Origin: Streptomyces kurssanovii
GTDB taxonomy: Bacteria; Actinomycetota; Actinomycetes; Streptomycetales; Streptomycetaceae
NCBI RefSeq assembly: GCF_014649695.1
Contig: NZ_BMTN01000001.1
Location: 372,001-436,000 of the forward strand
Direction: 5' to 3'
DNA: 64,000 nucleotides
Of this stretch, positions 1-8,374 are shown in pieces; position 1 is the stretch's first letter, and every line of letters starts with the position of its first letter. The notes under the pieces are model-generated. The model saw nothing but the letters and a program-made list of their open reading frames with translations, was not told the origin of the DNA and made no database searches. The translations under genes and the position numbers were made by a program.

Positions 1-471
1 ATGGGCGGCTACTGGAACCGCCCCGCGGACACCGCTGCGGCGATCTCGTCCGACGGCTGGTTCCGGACCGGCGACCTGGGGGAAACCGACACGGACGGCG
101 ACCTGCGCATCGTCGACCGGATCAAGGACCTGATCATTCGTGGCGGCTACAACGTCTACCCCGGTGAGGTCGAGGAAGTCCTGTACGAGCACCCGGACAT
201 CATCGAGGCAGCCGTGATCGGCGTTCCCGACGCCCACTACGGCGAGGAGGTCGCCGCGCTCGTCGCCGCCCGGCCCGGCTCGGGCCTCGGTGCCGCCGAG
301 GTGTCGAGCTGGACACGAGAGCGATTGTCCGCCTACAAGGTCCCGCGCATCGTCCGGTTCGTCGACGCGCTGCCCAAGGGCCCGAGCGGGAAGATCCTCA
401 AGCGTTCCATCGACCGTACGGAGCTGACCCGAGAGCCCGGCGCCGGCGACGTACCCGCCCGCCGCCACTGA
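1..471 (+). CDS. AMP-dependent acyl-CoA synthetase, C-terminal part
   Basis: This is the last 156 codons of an ANL-superfamily acyl-CoA ligase; the gene begins before the window. Visible family motifs are GWFRTGDLG (about residues 19-27 of the fragment), the hinge and start of the C-terminal lid (RIKDLIIRGGYNVYP), and the catalytic lysine motif PKGPSGKILKR near the end. The enzyme would activate a carboxylic acid to its acyl-CoA through an acyl-adenylate in the cytoplasm. The downstream nitronate monooxygenase, hydratase and dehydrogenase fit an acyl-CoA degradation island. The substrate cannot be read from this fragment. Confidence 0.92.
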   Translation: MGGYWNRPADTAAAISSDGWFRTGDLGETDTDGDLRIVDRIKDLIIRGGYNVYPGEVEEVLYEHPDIIEAAVIGVPDAHYGEEVAALVAARPGSGLGAAEVSSWTRERLSAYKVPRIVRFVDALPKGPSGKILKRSIDRTELTREPGAGDVPARRH

Positions 472-532
472 ACATCCGTCGCGACGGACGAGATGTGTCC
501 GCCACAGAAGAAAGACGCATGGTGAGTTGTTC

Positions 533-1564
533 ATGAGCCTGCCTCCCGTCCTGCGGGACCGGCTTCGCCTGCCGGTGGTCGCATCGCCGATGTTCATCGT
601 GTCCAATCCGGAGCTGGTCATCGCACAGTCGACCTCCGGGATCGTGGGTTCCTTCCCCACGCTGAACGCGCGCCCCCAGTCGGCGCTGCGCGAATGGCTT
701 CAGTACATAACGCGGGAGTTGGCCAAGCACGACGCCGAGCATCCCGAGGCACCGTCCGCGCCGTTCGCGGTCAATCTCATCGTGCACAGGACCAACTCAC
801 GCCTGGAGGAGGATCTCGCGACCGTCCTCGAGTTCAAGGTGCCGATCGTCATCACCTCTCTCGGCGCCCGCACCGACGTCAACGATGCGGTCCACTCCTA
901 CGGCGGCATCGTGCTGCACGATGTCATCAGCAACCGGTTCGCGCGCAAGGCAGTGGCAAAGGGCGCGGACGGCCTGATCGCCGTCGCCGCGGGCGCGGGT
1001 GGTCACGCCGGCACGCAGTCACCCTTCGCGCTCGTCCAGGAGATTCGCGACTGGTTCGACGGCCCCCTTCTCCTGTCGGGCTCCATCGCCCACGGCCGCT
1101 CGATCCTCGGAGCGCAGGCCGCCGGCGCGGACCTCGCCTACGTGGGTTCGGCGTTCATCGCCACCGACGAGGCGAACTCGGAGGACCAGTACAAGCAGAT
1201 GATCGTGGACTCCACCGCTGCGGACATCGTGTACTCCGACCTGTTCACCGGCGTGCACGGCAACTACCTCCGCGGCAGCATCGAGGCCGCGGGGCTCGAT
1301 CCGGCCGCGTTGCCCGGCTCCGATCCGTCCGCCATGGACTTCGGAAACCGGGACCTCGAAGGGGCGAAGGCGTGGCGGGACATCTGGGGCGCCGGTCAGG
1401 GCGTCGGTGCGGTCGGGGCGGTACTTCCGGCGGCAGCGGTCGTCGAGCGCCTCGCCGGTGAGTATGCCGAGGCGAAGCGCCGGCTTCAGCGCATGGGGTG
1501 TAAGGGGGAGCCGCGCGAGCCCGTACACGCGCGTACTCATGAGCCTGGCGTCGGATTCAAGTAG
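533..1564 (+). CDS. Nitronate monooxygenase family protein (FMN-dependent)
   Basis: A 343-residue TIM-barrel flavoprotein of the 2-nitropropane dioxygenase/nitronate monooxygenase family. The family signature GAGGHAGTQSP at about residues 154-164 carries the expected catalytic His at 158. An LSGSIAHG segment and AGADLAYVGS form the FMN phosphate site. The ATG at 533 is preferred over the TTG at 527 because ggtgag lies six bases upstream. Such enzymes oxidise alkyl nitronates; many in acyl-CoA clusters have unknown substrates. It lies between an acyl-CoA ligase and a TetR gene. The 3' end overlaps the TetR operator and promoter at 1549-1569. Confidence 0.88.
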   Translation: MSLPPVLRDRLRLPVVASPMFIVSNPELVIAQSTSGIVGSFPTLNARPQSALREWLQYITRELAKHDAEHPEAPSAPFAVNLIVHRTNSRLEEDLATVLEFKVPIVITSLGARTDVNDAVHSYGGIVLHDVISNRFARKAVAKGADGLIAVAAGAGGHAGTQSPFALVQEIRDWFDGPLLLSGSIAHGRSILGAQAAGADLAYVGSAFIATDEANSEDQYKQMIVDSTAADIVYSDLFTGVHGNYLRGSIEAAGLDPAALPGSDPSAMDFGNRDLEGAKAWRDIWGAGQGVGAVGAVLPAAAVVERLAGEYAEAKRRLQRMGCKGEPREPVHARTHEPGVGFK

Positions 1565-1569
1565 AATCC
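1549..1569. promoter_or_regulatory. TetR operator overlapping the tetR promoter
   Basis: A perfect inverted repeat, GGATTC-AAGTA-GAATCC, occupies 1553-1569, just before the tetR ATG at 1575. It contains a -10-like TAGAAT at 1562-1567, so transcription would start about at the ATG, giving a leaderless or near-leaderless message. The 15-base string CGTCGGATTCAAGTA (1549-1563) recurs exactly at 2526-2540, ahead of the next operon. That supports a shared operator for the TetR protein, which is inferred from the repeat and not demonstrated. Confidence 0.72.
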
Positions 1570-1574
1570 CGGGG

Positions 1575-2261
1575 ATGGACACCACTGCGCCCGAGGACAG
1601 CGAGAAGGCCCCGCCGATGGCGCCTCTCTCGTCACTTCGCGAGCCGCCGACGACGAAGCGCGGAGCGCGGACACGAGCCGCTTTGGTGCAGGCCGCGCGG
1701 ACGGTGTTCGAGCGGGACGGCTACCTCGACACCCGCCTGGTCGACATCGCCAAAGAGGCCCGATGCGCGACGGGGTCCTTCTACACCTACTTCACCAACA
1801 AGGAAGAGGTGCTTGCGGCCGTCCTCCTGGAGGCACAGGAGGACATGCTGCACCCTGGCGTGGGCCGGGTGCAGGGTACCGACGATCCGTATGCGGTACT
1901 CGAGGCGAGCAATCGCGCGTATCTCGAGGCGTACAAACGGAACGCGAAGCTGATGCGACTGCTCGAGCAGGTCGCACAAGTGGAGCCGGTGTTCCGTGAG
2001 TTCCGAAGCCGGCGCGCGGATGCGTTCATCCGCCGCAACGCCCGCGGCATCGCCGACCTGCAGGCGCGAGGCGTCGCAGATCGTGAGCTCGATCCGATGA
2101 TGGCCTCCCGTGCGCTGTCGGGCATGGTCAGCGTCATGGCCTACAACGCCTTCGCGCTCGGCGAAGGGAAAGAAGAAGGGACGCCGGTGGACTTCGAAGA
2201 GCTGGTGTCCACGGTCACCCGGCTCTGGGCGAACGCCCTGCGGTTCCCCGGCCACCGCTGA
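1575..2261 (+). CDS. TetR/AcrR family transcriptional regulator
   Basis: A 228-residue TetR-type repressor. The N-terminal helix-turn-helix runs from about residue 28 (TRAALVQAARTVFERDGYLD) through IAKEARCATGSFYTYFTNKEEVL, where the recognition helix and the Phe/Tyr-rich turn are typical. The C-terminal two thirds are helical ligand-binding sequence with no recognisable specificity. The ATG at 1575 is chosen because the frame upstream runs inside the nitronate monooxygenase gene and because the operator lies immediately before it. The repeated operator half at 2526 suggests that it controls both itself and the SDR-remnant/hydratase/dehydrogenase operon, possibly in response to an acyl-CoA. 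Confidence 0.9.
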   Translation: MDTTAPEDSEKAPPMAPLSSLREPPTTKRGARTRAALVQAARTVFERDGYLDTRLVDIAKEARCATGSFYTYFTNKEEVLAAVLLEAQEDMLHPGVGRVQGTDDPYAVLEASNRAYLEAYKRNAKLMRLLEQVAQVEPVFREFRSRRADAFIRRNARGIADLQARGVADRELDPMMASRALSGMVSVMAYNAFALGEGKEEGTPVDFEELVSTVTRLWANALRFPGHR

Positions 2262-2621
2262 ATCCGGCGGTAGCGCCGGCTGGGCGAAGCCTGCCGCCCC
2301 TACGACCGTTCGGCGATCCCGGCGCCCGCAGTGGCGACGAAGAGCGGCCTGCCCGAGCCCTCACGCTCGATTACACAGCTCATTGCACATGGTGTCGCGG
2401 GGCGCCTTCTCGCTGTTGGCCGAGTTGGGCATCTCTCGCCTCTGCGAAGGCGTTGACCCGCTTCTGGCCTTCCGTTGCCACCGCGCCCCTTGCCGTGCGG
2501 GGATGCGGCCGATGGTTGAACTTGACGTCGGATTCAAGTATACAGGTGGGCAGGACCACGGCCGCAGCATCCCGAGGGCCGTGCCCCGGCACCGCACGCC
2601 CCGCCACGGAGAGGGTTCGTT
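2262..2621. other. Gap between tetR and the hydratase operon
   Basis: No convincing gene was seen on either strand. A short stem (CCGGCG at 2264-2269 with CGCCGG at 2274-2279) follows the tetR stop but lacks a U run. The right-hand end holds the second operator at 2520-2540 and the upstream region of the next operon. The middle (about 2340-2510) is less GC-biased than the flanking genes and may be decayed sequence. Confidence 0.5.
2520..2540. promoter_or_regulatory. Second TetR-type operator and promoter ahead of the hydratase operon
   Basis: The 15 bases at 2526-2540 are identical to 1549-1563 upstream of tetR. Here the right arm of the tetR palindrome is not conserved, but a different dyad, ACTTGA-N8-TCAAGT, spans 2520-2539. 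A -10-like TATACA overlaps its right edge at 2539-2544. The site is about 80 bp upstream of the GTG at 2622. Control of the operon by the neighbouring TetR protein is inferred from the shared sequence. Confidence 0.62.
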
Positions 2622-2870
2622 GTGAACGTTGCACAGAGAGTCGCCGTCGTCACCGGTGGCGGTGGCGGCATCGGCGGCGCGCTGGTCGCACGGCTCGCTC
2701 GCGAAGGTGCCCGGGTCGTCGTCGCGGACCCCGCACCGATCGGGGACGAGCGGTTCCTGATCCTGCCGCACGAAGACGTTCTGGACATGTACCGGCAGAA
2801 GGGCTCGGACTGCGACCGGTGGCTGCGCGGCATGCGCCGCTACCAGAACTCCCTGCCGGCGCAGGCATGA
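2622..2870 (+). pseudogene. Short-chain dehydrogenase with a large internal deletion
   Basis: The 82-codon frame joins the N-terminus of a classical SDR to the last part of one. Residues 1-40 carry the Rossmann motif TGGGGGIGGALVARLAREGA followed by VVVADP. Residues from about 42 (ERFLILPHEDVLDMYRQKG) look like the C-terminal tail of SDRs from acyl-CoA degradation clusters. The core with the Asn-Ser-Tyr-Lys catalytic residues, about 170 residues, is missing without a frame change. The GTG start has a good ggagagg site at 2608-2614, and its stop overlaps the hydratase ATG (ATGA). It is expected to be enzymatically dead but could keep the operon translationally coupled. Confidence 0.8.
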
Positions 2871-3679
2871 CCGGCGCGCCGGGCGAGCTCGTCCTCGCCG
2901 AACACCGCGGATCCGTGCTGGTGCTCACGTTCAACCGGCCCGCCAAGCTCAACGCCTGGACGGACGAACTCGAAGACCGCTACTTCACGCTGCTCGACGC
3001 CGCCGAAGACGACCCGGACGTACGCGCTGTCGTGGTCACCGGGGCGGGGCGCGGATTCTGCGCCGGCGCCGACCTCCAGCGGCTGCAGAAGGCCGGAGAG
3101 GTCTCCGAGGCGGACAGGGCGCGGCGCCGGCCGCGCGACGTGCCGCTGGCCCTGCGCAAACCGCTGATCGGCGCGGTGGGCGGGGTCGCCGCGGGCCTGG
3201 GCATGGTGGAGGCGCTCTACTGCGACGTTCGCTTCGGCTCGCCCGCGGCCCGGTTCACCACGGCATTCGCGCAGCGCGGGCTGATCGCCGAGTACGGGAT
3301 CTCCTGGCTCTTGCCCCGGCTTGTGGGGCACAGCCGGGCAACGGACCTGTTGCTGTCGAGTCGCATGGTGGATGCCGAGGAGGCTCTCCGCATCGGACTC
3401 CTCGACCATCTGGTCCCCACCGGCAATGTGGTCGATGCCGCTGTCGCGTACGCCGCCGATCTCGCGACGCGCTGCTCACCGGCGTCCATGGCCACTATCA
3501 AGAGCCAACTCCAGGGCGACGCGAACGGCACCTACGCCGATTCCATGACCCGGGCGGAGGGCCTCATGCTCCAGGCGTTCCGCGGCGCCGACCTCGTCGA
3601 AGGCGTGGCCAGTCACCTCGAAAAGCGCCCACCGAGTTTCCCCTCCCTCCCTGTCAGGAGTTCGGATGTCCCTGTTTGA
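2867..3679 (+). CDS. Enoyl-CoA hydratase/isomerase family protein
   Basis: A 270-residue crotonase-fold protein. Oxyanion-hole motifs are NRPAKLNAW (residues 23-31) and [10 protein letters not shown] (61-70). The second acid is probably Glu142 in [10 protein letters not shown], the usual place for this subgroup; the first glutamate of textbook hydratases is not obvious around [11 protein letters not shown]. It should hydrate or isomerise an enoyl-CoA in the cytoplasm. The start overlaps the SDR-remnant stop by four bases, and its end overlaps the acyl-CoA dehydrogenase start by 14 bases, so the three form one transcript. Confidence 0.88.
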   Translation: MTGAPGELVLAEHRGSVLVLTFNRPAKLNAWTDELEDRYFTLLDAAEDDPDVRAVVVTGAGRGFCAGADLQRLQKAGEVSEADRARRRPRDVPLALRKPLIGAVGGVAAGLGMVEALYCDVRFGSPAARFTTAFAQRGLIAEYGISWLLPRLVGHSRATDLLLSSRMVDAEEALRIGLLDHLVPTGNVVDAAVAYAADLATRCSPASMATIKSQLQGDANGTYADSMTRAEGLMLQAFRGADLVEGVASHLEKRPPSFPSLPVRSSDVPV

Positions 3680-4934
3680 GACGTCGGATCGCGCCAAGAA
3701 GTACCAGGCGGATCTGCTCGCGTTCATGGATTCGCACATCTACCCCGCCGAGGAGGTGTACGCCGAGCAGATGCGCGCGTCGGGTGACCCGCACTTCCAT
3801 CCACCGATCATCGAGGAACTCAAGGCGGAGGCGCGGAAGCGTGGCCTGTGGAACCTCTTCCACCCGCACCCCGAGTGGGGTCCTGGGCTGACGAATCTCG
3901 AGTACGCGCCACTGGCGGAGATCATGGGGCGCAGCCACATCGCTTCTGAGGCGTGCAACTGCAATGCCCCGGACACCGGGAACATGGAGGTGCTCACCCT
4001 CTTCGGCACCGACGAGCACAAGGAGAAGTACCTCAAGCCGTTGCTCGAAGGCACCATGGCCTCGGCGTTCGCGATGACCGAGCCGGCCGTGGCCAGTTCC
4101 GACGCCACCAACATCGAGCTGCGCATGGAACGCGACGGCGACGAGTACCTCCTCAACGGCCGCAAGTGGTTCGCCTCGAACGCCATGCACAAGAACTGCA
4201 AGGTGCTCATCGTGATGGGCAAGACCGACCCCACGGCGGCCCCTCATCGCCAGCAGTCGATGATGGTCGTCCCGATCGACGCCCCCGGAGTCACCGTCGT
4301 CCGGAACCTCCCGGTGTTCGGGTACGCGGATCGCGAGGGCCACGCGGAGATCACCTTCGAGAATGTGCGGGTGCCGGCCAAGGACGTCCTCAAAGGCGAG
4401 GGCGAGGGTTTCGCGATCAGCCAGGCCCGGCTCGGGCCCGGTCGTATCCACCACTGCATGCGGGCGATCGGCGCGGCCGAGCGGGCGCTGGAGCTGATGT
4501 GCCGGCGCGCGCAGTCACGGGTGACGTTCGGTCGTCCCGTTGCCGACCGGTCCAATGTCCAGGACTGGATCGCGGAAGCGCGTATCGATATCGAGATGAT
4601 CCGTCTGCTCACGCTGAAGGCCGCGCATCTGATGGACACGGTCGGGAACAAGGAAGCGCGCACCGAGATCGCGGCCATCAAGGTGGCCGCCCCGAACATC
4701 GCGTTGAGGATCATCGACCGCGCTATCCAGGTGCACGGGGGAGCAGGAGTGACCGAGGACTTCCCGTTGGCGATGATGTACGCGCATCTGCGGACCTTGC
4801 GGCTGGCGGACGGTCCTGACGAGGTCCACAAGCGGGCCATCGCCCGACACGAACTGCGGCAGTACCGCGACGGGGCCACCGCGGCGGCGAGCGGCACGAG
4901 CACCGCGGGCGGCCCCGAGGCAGCGGTGAGCTGA
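3666..4934 (+). CDS. Acyl-CoA dehydrogenase (ACAD10/11-like subgroup)
   Basis: A 422-residue flavoprotein with the acyl-CoA dehydrogenase layout: N-terminal helices, [15 protein letters not shown] at about residue 137, the beta domain with NGRKWFAS, and the C-terminal helices with [15 protein letters not shown]. The end motif [16 protein letters not shown] is typical of the ACAD10/11-like group, where an Asp in ADGP replaces the usual catalytic Glu of YEG. It would oxidise an acyl-CoA to the enoyl-CoA with FAD, feeding the overlapping hydratase. The poorly conserved C-terminal 20 residues are Ala/Gly/Ser-rich. Confidence 0.92.
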   Translation: MSLFETSDRAKKYQADLLAFMDSHIYPAEEVYAEQMRASGDPHFHPPIIEELKAEARKRGLWNLFHPHPEWGPGLTNLEYAPLAEIMGRSHIASEACNCNAPDTGNMEVLTLFGTDEHKEKYLKPLLEGTMASAFAMTEPAVASSDATNIELRMERDGDEYLLNGRKWFASNAMHKNCKVLIVMGKTDPTAAPHRQQSMMVVPIDAPGVTVVRNLPVFGYADREGHAEITFENVRVPAKDVLKGEGEGFAISQARLGPGRIHHCMRAIGAAERALELMCRRAQSRVTFGRPVADRSNVQDWIAEARIDIEMIRLLTLKAAHLMDTVGNKEARTEIAAIKVAAPNIALRIIDRAIQVHGGAGVTEDFPLAMMYAHLRTLRLADGPDEVHKRAIARHELRQYRDGATAAASGTSTAGGPEAAVS

Positions 4935-4935
4935 G

Positions 4936-5120
4936 ATGGCAGGGCCCGGTCTCACCGGGCCCACCGGCGTTTTCACCGGCGCCTCGCGCGATATCGGGCC
5001 GGCGATCGCCCAGGCCGTCGCCGCGGCCGGGCGGAGACGTCGTCCTCACCTCCCGGTCACAGGTGGCGGCGGACGCCGCCGCGGCCCAGGTCGGGGGCGC
5101 AGCGGTCGGCGTTTCGACGT
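4936..5120 (+). pseudogene. Frameshifted, truncated SDR remnant at a block junction
   Basis: From the ATG at 4936 the frame reads as an SDR N-terminus: GVFTGASRDIGPAIAQAVAA corresponds to the usual TGASRGIG glycine motif. At about 5030 the homology jumps to another frame, where DVVLTSRSQVAADAAAAQVG continues the Rossmann fold. Homology stops near 5120 and never resumes. The next gene on the other strand ends at 5177. The fragment sits two bases after the dehydrogenase stop, so it was the last cistron of that operon before a deletion or recombination brought the two blocks together. Confidence 0.75.
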
Positions 5121-5176
5121 TGCTCTCGGTGCCTTCCACGACGGTCTGCGCCGTGTTCACGCACGGCTGGGGTGGA

Positions 5177-6496
5177 TCAGCTGAGGGTCTTGGCGAGGAC
5201 GGCTTTGCGGTGGCTGAAGGTCTCGATGGAGTAGCGGCCGTGGTAGCTGCCCATGCCGCTTTCCCCGACGCCCCCGAACGGCAGGTCGGAGATGGTGAGA
5301 TGGGCCAGCGGCAGACCGAACCCGAGGCCGCCCGAGGAGGTTTCGGCGGCGAGCCGCTCCCGGGTGGTGTCCGATTCGGTGAACGCATACAGGGCCAGCG
5401 GCTTGTCGCGGTCGTTGATGAAGTCGATGGCCTCGTCGAGGCCGGGCACCTCGACGATCGGGAGGATCGGGCCGAAGATCTCCTCCCGCATGACGGGCGC
5501 GTCCGGTGACACCTCGGCCAGGACGGTCGGCGCGATGTACTTGGAATCCCGGTCGTGCGCCCCGCCGGTGACCTGGCGGCCGGACTCGAGGAGGGCGGTC
5601 AGCCGGTCGAAGTGGCGTTCGTCGACGATCCGGCCGTACTCCGGGGAGGCGGAGGCGTCCGGTCCGTACAGGCTCTCCACAGCCTTGGCGAGCGCGCCCT
5701 CCAGGGCGCGTGCGGTCTCCGGGTCGGTGAGCACGTAGTCCGGGGCGACGCAGGTCTGACCGGCGTTGAGGAACTTTCCGGCCGCGAGGCGGGCGGCGAC
5801 GGCGTCCAGGTCGGTGCCCCGGTCCACGAACGCGGGGGACTTGCCGCCGAGTTCGAGGGTGACGGGCGTCAGGTGCCGGGCGGCCGCGGCCATCACGATG
5901 CGGCCGACCGTGCCGTTGCCGGTGTAGAGGATGTGGTCGAAGCGCTGCTCGAGCAGGGCGGTGGTCTCCGGGACCCCGCCTTCGACCACGGCGACCGCGT
6001 CGGTGTCGAGGTACTGAGGCAGGAGGCGGGCCAGGGCGGCGGACGTGGCCGGTGCCAGTTCGCTGGGCTTGGCGACAACCGCGTTGCCCGCGGCCAGGGC
6101 ACCGGCCACCGGGGCCAGCAGGAGCTGCGCCGGGTAGTTCCAGGGGGCGATGACCAGCACGACGCCCAAGGGGTCGTACCGCGTCCAGGCACTCGCCTCC
6201 CCGAGGAACGCGGGGACGGGCACCTGTTCGGGGCGCAGCCAGCCGTCGAGATGCTCCAGGGTGTGGTCGATCTCGCGTATGACGAAGTCGATCTCGGTGC
6301 GGTGGGCCTCGGTGGAGCTCTTTCCCAGGTCGGCGTGGAGCGCCGCGGCGATTGTCTCCCCCTGTTCGGTGAGCAGGGTCCGCAGCCGGTGCAGTTGCCC
6401 GGTGCGCCAGGCCACGGGCCTGGTGGTGCCGCTGCGGAAGGTGGCGCGCAGCCGGGCGACGAGTTCGGCGGGCTGCTCGGGCGCAGCGTTGTTCAT
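5177..6496 (-). CDS. Aldehyde dehydrogenase (ALDH3-like)
   Basis: A 439-residue NAD(P)-dependent aldehyde dehydrogenase of the shorter class-3-like type. Visible sites are the cofactor segment [21 protein letters not shown], the general base Glu215 in TLELGGKSP and the nucleophile Cys249 in [13 protein letters not shown]. The C-terminal [15 protein letters not shown] motif is also present. It would oxidise aldehydes to acids in the cytoplasm. It is the last gene of a four-gene minus-strand operon (pump, MDR oxidoreductase, DJ-1 protein, ALDH) divergent from a MarR gene, which suggests disposal of reactive carbonyls. Its 3' end faces the SDR remnant. Confidence 0.93.
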   Translation of the reverse strand: MNNAAPEQPAELVARLRATFRSGTTRPVAWRTGQLHRLRTLLTEQGETIAAALHADLGKSSTEAHRTEIDFVIREIDHTLEHLDGWLRPEQVPVPAFLGEASAWTRYDPLGVVLVIAPWNYPAQLLLAPVAGALAAGNAVVAKPSELAPATSAALARLLPQYLDTDAVAVVEGGVPETTALLEQRFDHILYTGNGTVGRIVMAAAARHLTPVTLELGGKSPAFVDRGTDLDAVAARLAAGKFLNAGQTCVAPDYVLTDPETARALEGALAKAVESLYGPDASASPEYGRIVDERHFDRLTALLESGRQVTGGAHDRDSKYIAPTVLAEVSPDAPVMREEIFGPILPIVEVPGLDEAIDFINDRDKPLALYAFTESDTTRERLAAETSSGGLGFGLPLAHLTISDLPFGGVGESGMGSYHGRYSIETFSHRKAVLAKTLS

Positions 6497-6572
6497 GGTT
6501 CCCTCACAGGTGCGGTACGTGGGCGGTGCGCCGCGCCGCGGGCAGGCCCGGACGCCGGCGTCGGCAGGAGAC

Positions 6573-7277
6573 TCAGCCGCGGTTCAGGATGTCGATGATG
6601 TTCCGGGCGAGCTGCTCCGAGGAGGCGGGGTTCTGACCGGTGTACAGGTTGCGGTCCGCCACCACGTGCGCGCTGAACGGGGCAGCGGCGTGGAAGTCGG
6701 CGCCGAGTTCCACCAGGCGGTCCTGGAGCAGCCACGTGGCCTTGTCGGCGAAGCCGGCCATGGTCTCCTCGGCGTTGGTGAAGCCGGTCATGCGGTAACC
6801 GGCGAACGGCCAGCCGCCGTCCTCGCGCCGGGCGGCGAGGAGGGCCGCGGGGGCGTGGCACAGCACCGCGAGCGGCTTGCCGGAGTCCAGCGCCGCGGTG
6901 AGGAGGCGGCCGGAGGCGGCGTCGACGGCGAGGTCCTCCATGGGGCCGTGGCCACCGGGGTAGAGGACGGCGGCGTACGCGTCGAGGTCCACCTCCTCCA
7001 GCTTGACCGGGTTCTCCAGGTCGGCGCGGATGGAAGCCAGGTACGCGGCGATCGCGTCGGCCTGCTCCTTGCCGCCGGTGGACTCGGCGGCAAGGCTGAC
7101 GGCATCGACGGTCGGCGTGACGCCGCCGGGCGTGGCGACGGTGACGTCGAACCCGGCCTCGCGCAACAGCCGGTGCGGTGTGGCGAGTTCCTCGGCCCAG
7201 TAGCCGGTGGGGTGCAGGGTGCCGTCGGCGAGTGTCCAGTGGTCGGAACCGGTGACGACGAACAGAACTGCGGTCAC
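6573..7277 (-). CDS. DJ-1/PfpI family protein (Hsp31-like)
   Basis: A 234-residue class-I-amidotransferase-fold protein. The nucleophile elbow is [11 protein letters not shown] with Cys140 followed by His141. A conserved acidic residue lies at Glu30 ([10 protein letters not shown]), and GGHGPMEDL forms the oxyanion loop. This is the long type 1 glutamine-amidotransferase-domain subgroup related to Hsp31, whose members act as glyoxalase III or deglycase-like enzymes. Its place between an aldehyde dehydrogenase and an oxidoreductase under MarR control favours a reactive-carbonyl role, but glyoxalase activity is inferred. Confidence 0.88.
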   Translation of the reverse strand: MTAVLFVVTGSDHWTLADGTLHPTGYWAEELATPHRLLREAGFDVTVATPGGVTPTVDAVSLAAESTGGKEQADAIAAYLASIRADLENPVKLEEVDLDAYAAVLYPGGHGPMEDLAVDAASGRLLTAALDSGKPLAVLCHAPAALLAARREDGGWPFAGYRMTGFTNAEETMAGFADKATWLLQDRLVELGADFHAAAPFSAHVVADRNLYTGQNPASSEQLARNIIDILNRG

Positions 7278-7374
7278 AACTGTCTCCTTCGGGAGGGGCG
7301 CGCGTCGCGCGTTGGTGGGGGTCTTCTTGACCGGCAGGGCATGTGCCGGTGATGGCGTACGGGCGGCGGGTGGC

Positions 7375-8301
7375 TCAGCCGACGGTGACGATCACCTTGC
7401 CGCGGGTGTGACCCTCCTGGTTGAGCCGCTGTGCGTCGGCGGTCTGCTCGAGCGGGAATGTCGCGGCCACGTCCACGCGCAACTGCCCCCGCTCCGCGAG
7501 GACGGTGAGCGCCTCGAGGTCTGCGGCGTCGGGCCGGACGAAGACGTACCGGCCCCCGAGGCCGAGCACGGCACCGTCCGCGACGGAGGCGAGGCGGCCG
7601 CCCTCGGCGAGCAGCCCGGGGGAGAGCTTCAGGGCTTCGCCGCCGATCAGATCGAGCACGGCGTTCACACCCTGCGGCGCCAGCGCGTCGACGCGGTCGG
7701 TGAGGCCCTCGCCGTAGGTGACCGGCTCGGCGCCGAGCCCGCGCAGGTAGTCGTGGTTGCGCTCGCTCGCCGTGCCGATGACCCGGGCGCCGAGCGCTCG
7801 GGCGATCTGTACGGCCAAGGAGCCGACCCCACCCGCCGCGGCGTGCACCAATACGGTGTCGCCGCTGCCCACGTTCAGGGCGCGGGTCAGCGCCTGGTAG
7901 GCGGTGAGACCTGCCAGCGGGATGCCGGCGGCCTCCTCGAAGGAGAGGTTGGCGGGCTTGCGGGCGAGCGTACGGACCGGGGCGGCGACGTATTCGGCGA
8001 AGGTGCCGCGGGAGACGAAGTCCTCACGGACGTAGCCGATCACTTCGTCGCCCGGGGCGAACTCGGTGACCGAGACACCGGCCTCTTCGACGACGCCTGC
8101 CACGTCCCAGCCGGGGATGACGGGGAAGACGGTGTCCATGACGCCGTCCAGGTATCCGGCCTGGATCTTCCAGTCGACCGGGTTGACGGAGGCGGCCTTG
8201 ACGCGGACCAGTACGGCGTCCGGGGCGAGCTTCGGGTTGGGGACGTCGCCGTATTCCAGGACGTCCGGGCCGCCGTAGGTGCGGTAGGTGATGGCCTTCA
8301 T
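7375..8301 (-). CDS. NADP-dependent MDR oxidoreductase (quinone oxidoreductase-like)
   Basis: A 308-residue medium-chain dehydrogenase/reductase without the structural or catalytic zinc cysteines, as in the quinone-oxidoreductase branch. The GroES-like half includes PVIPGWDVAGVV. The nucleotide-binding half has the Rossmann motif HAAAGGVGSLAVQIARALGA. It probably reduces quinones or enones with NADPH. The gene is 73 bp downstream of the MFS pump and 97 bp upstream of the DJ-1 gene, in line with one MarR-controlled transcript. Confidence 0.9.
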   Translation of the reverse strand: MKAITYRTYGGPDVLEYGDVPNPKLAPDAVLVRVKAASVNPVDWKIQAGYLDGVMDTVFPVIPGWDVAGVVEEAGVSVTEFAPGDEVIGYVREDFVSRGTFAEYVAAPVRTLARKPANLSFEEAAGIPLAGLTAYQALTRALNVGSGDTVLVHAAAGGVGSLAVQIARALGARVIGTASERNHDYLRGLGAEPVTYGEGLTDRVDALAPQGVNAVLDLIGGEALKLSPGLLAEGGRLASVADGAVLGLGGRYVFVRPDAADLEALTVLAERGQLRVDVAATFPLEQTADAQRLNQEGHTRGKVIVTVG

Positions 8302-8374
8302 GGTGGTGCTCCTTGCTGTGGTGGTGCGGTCGTGCGGTGGTGCGGGATCGCGGGGGTGCGGATCGGGCGGGCCG

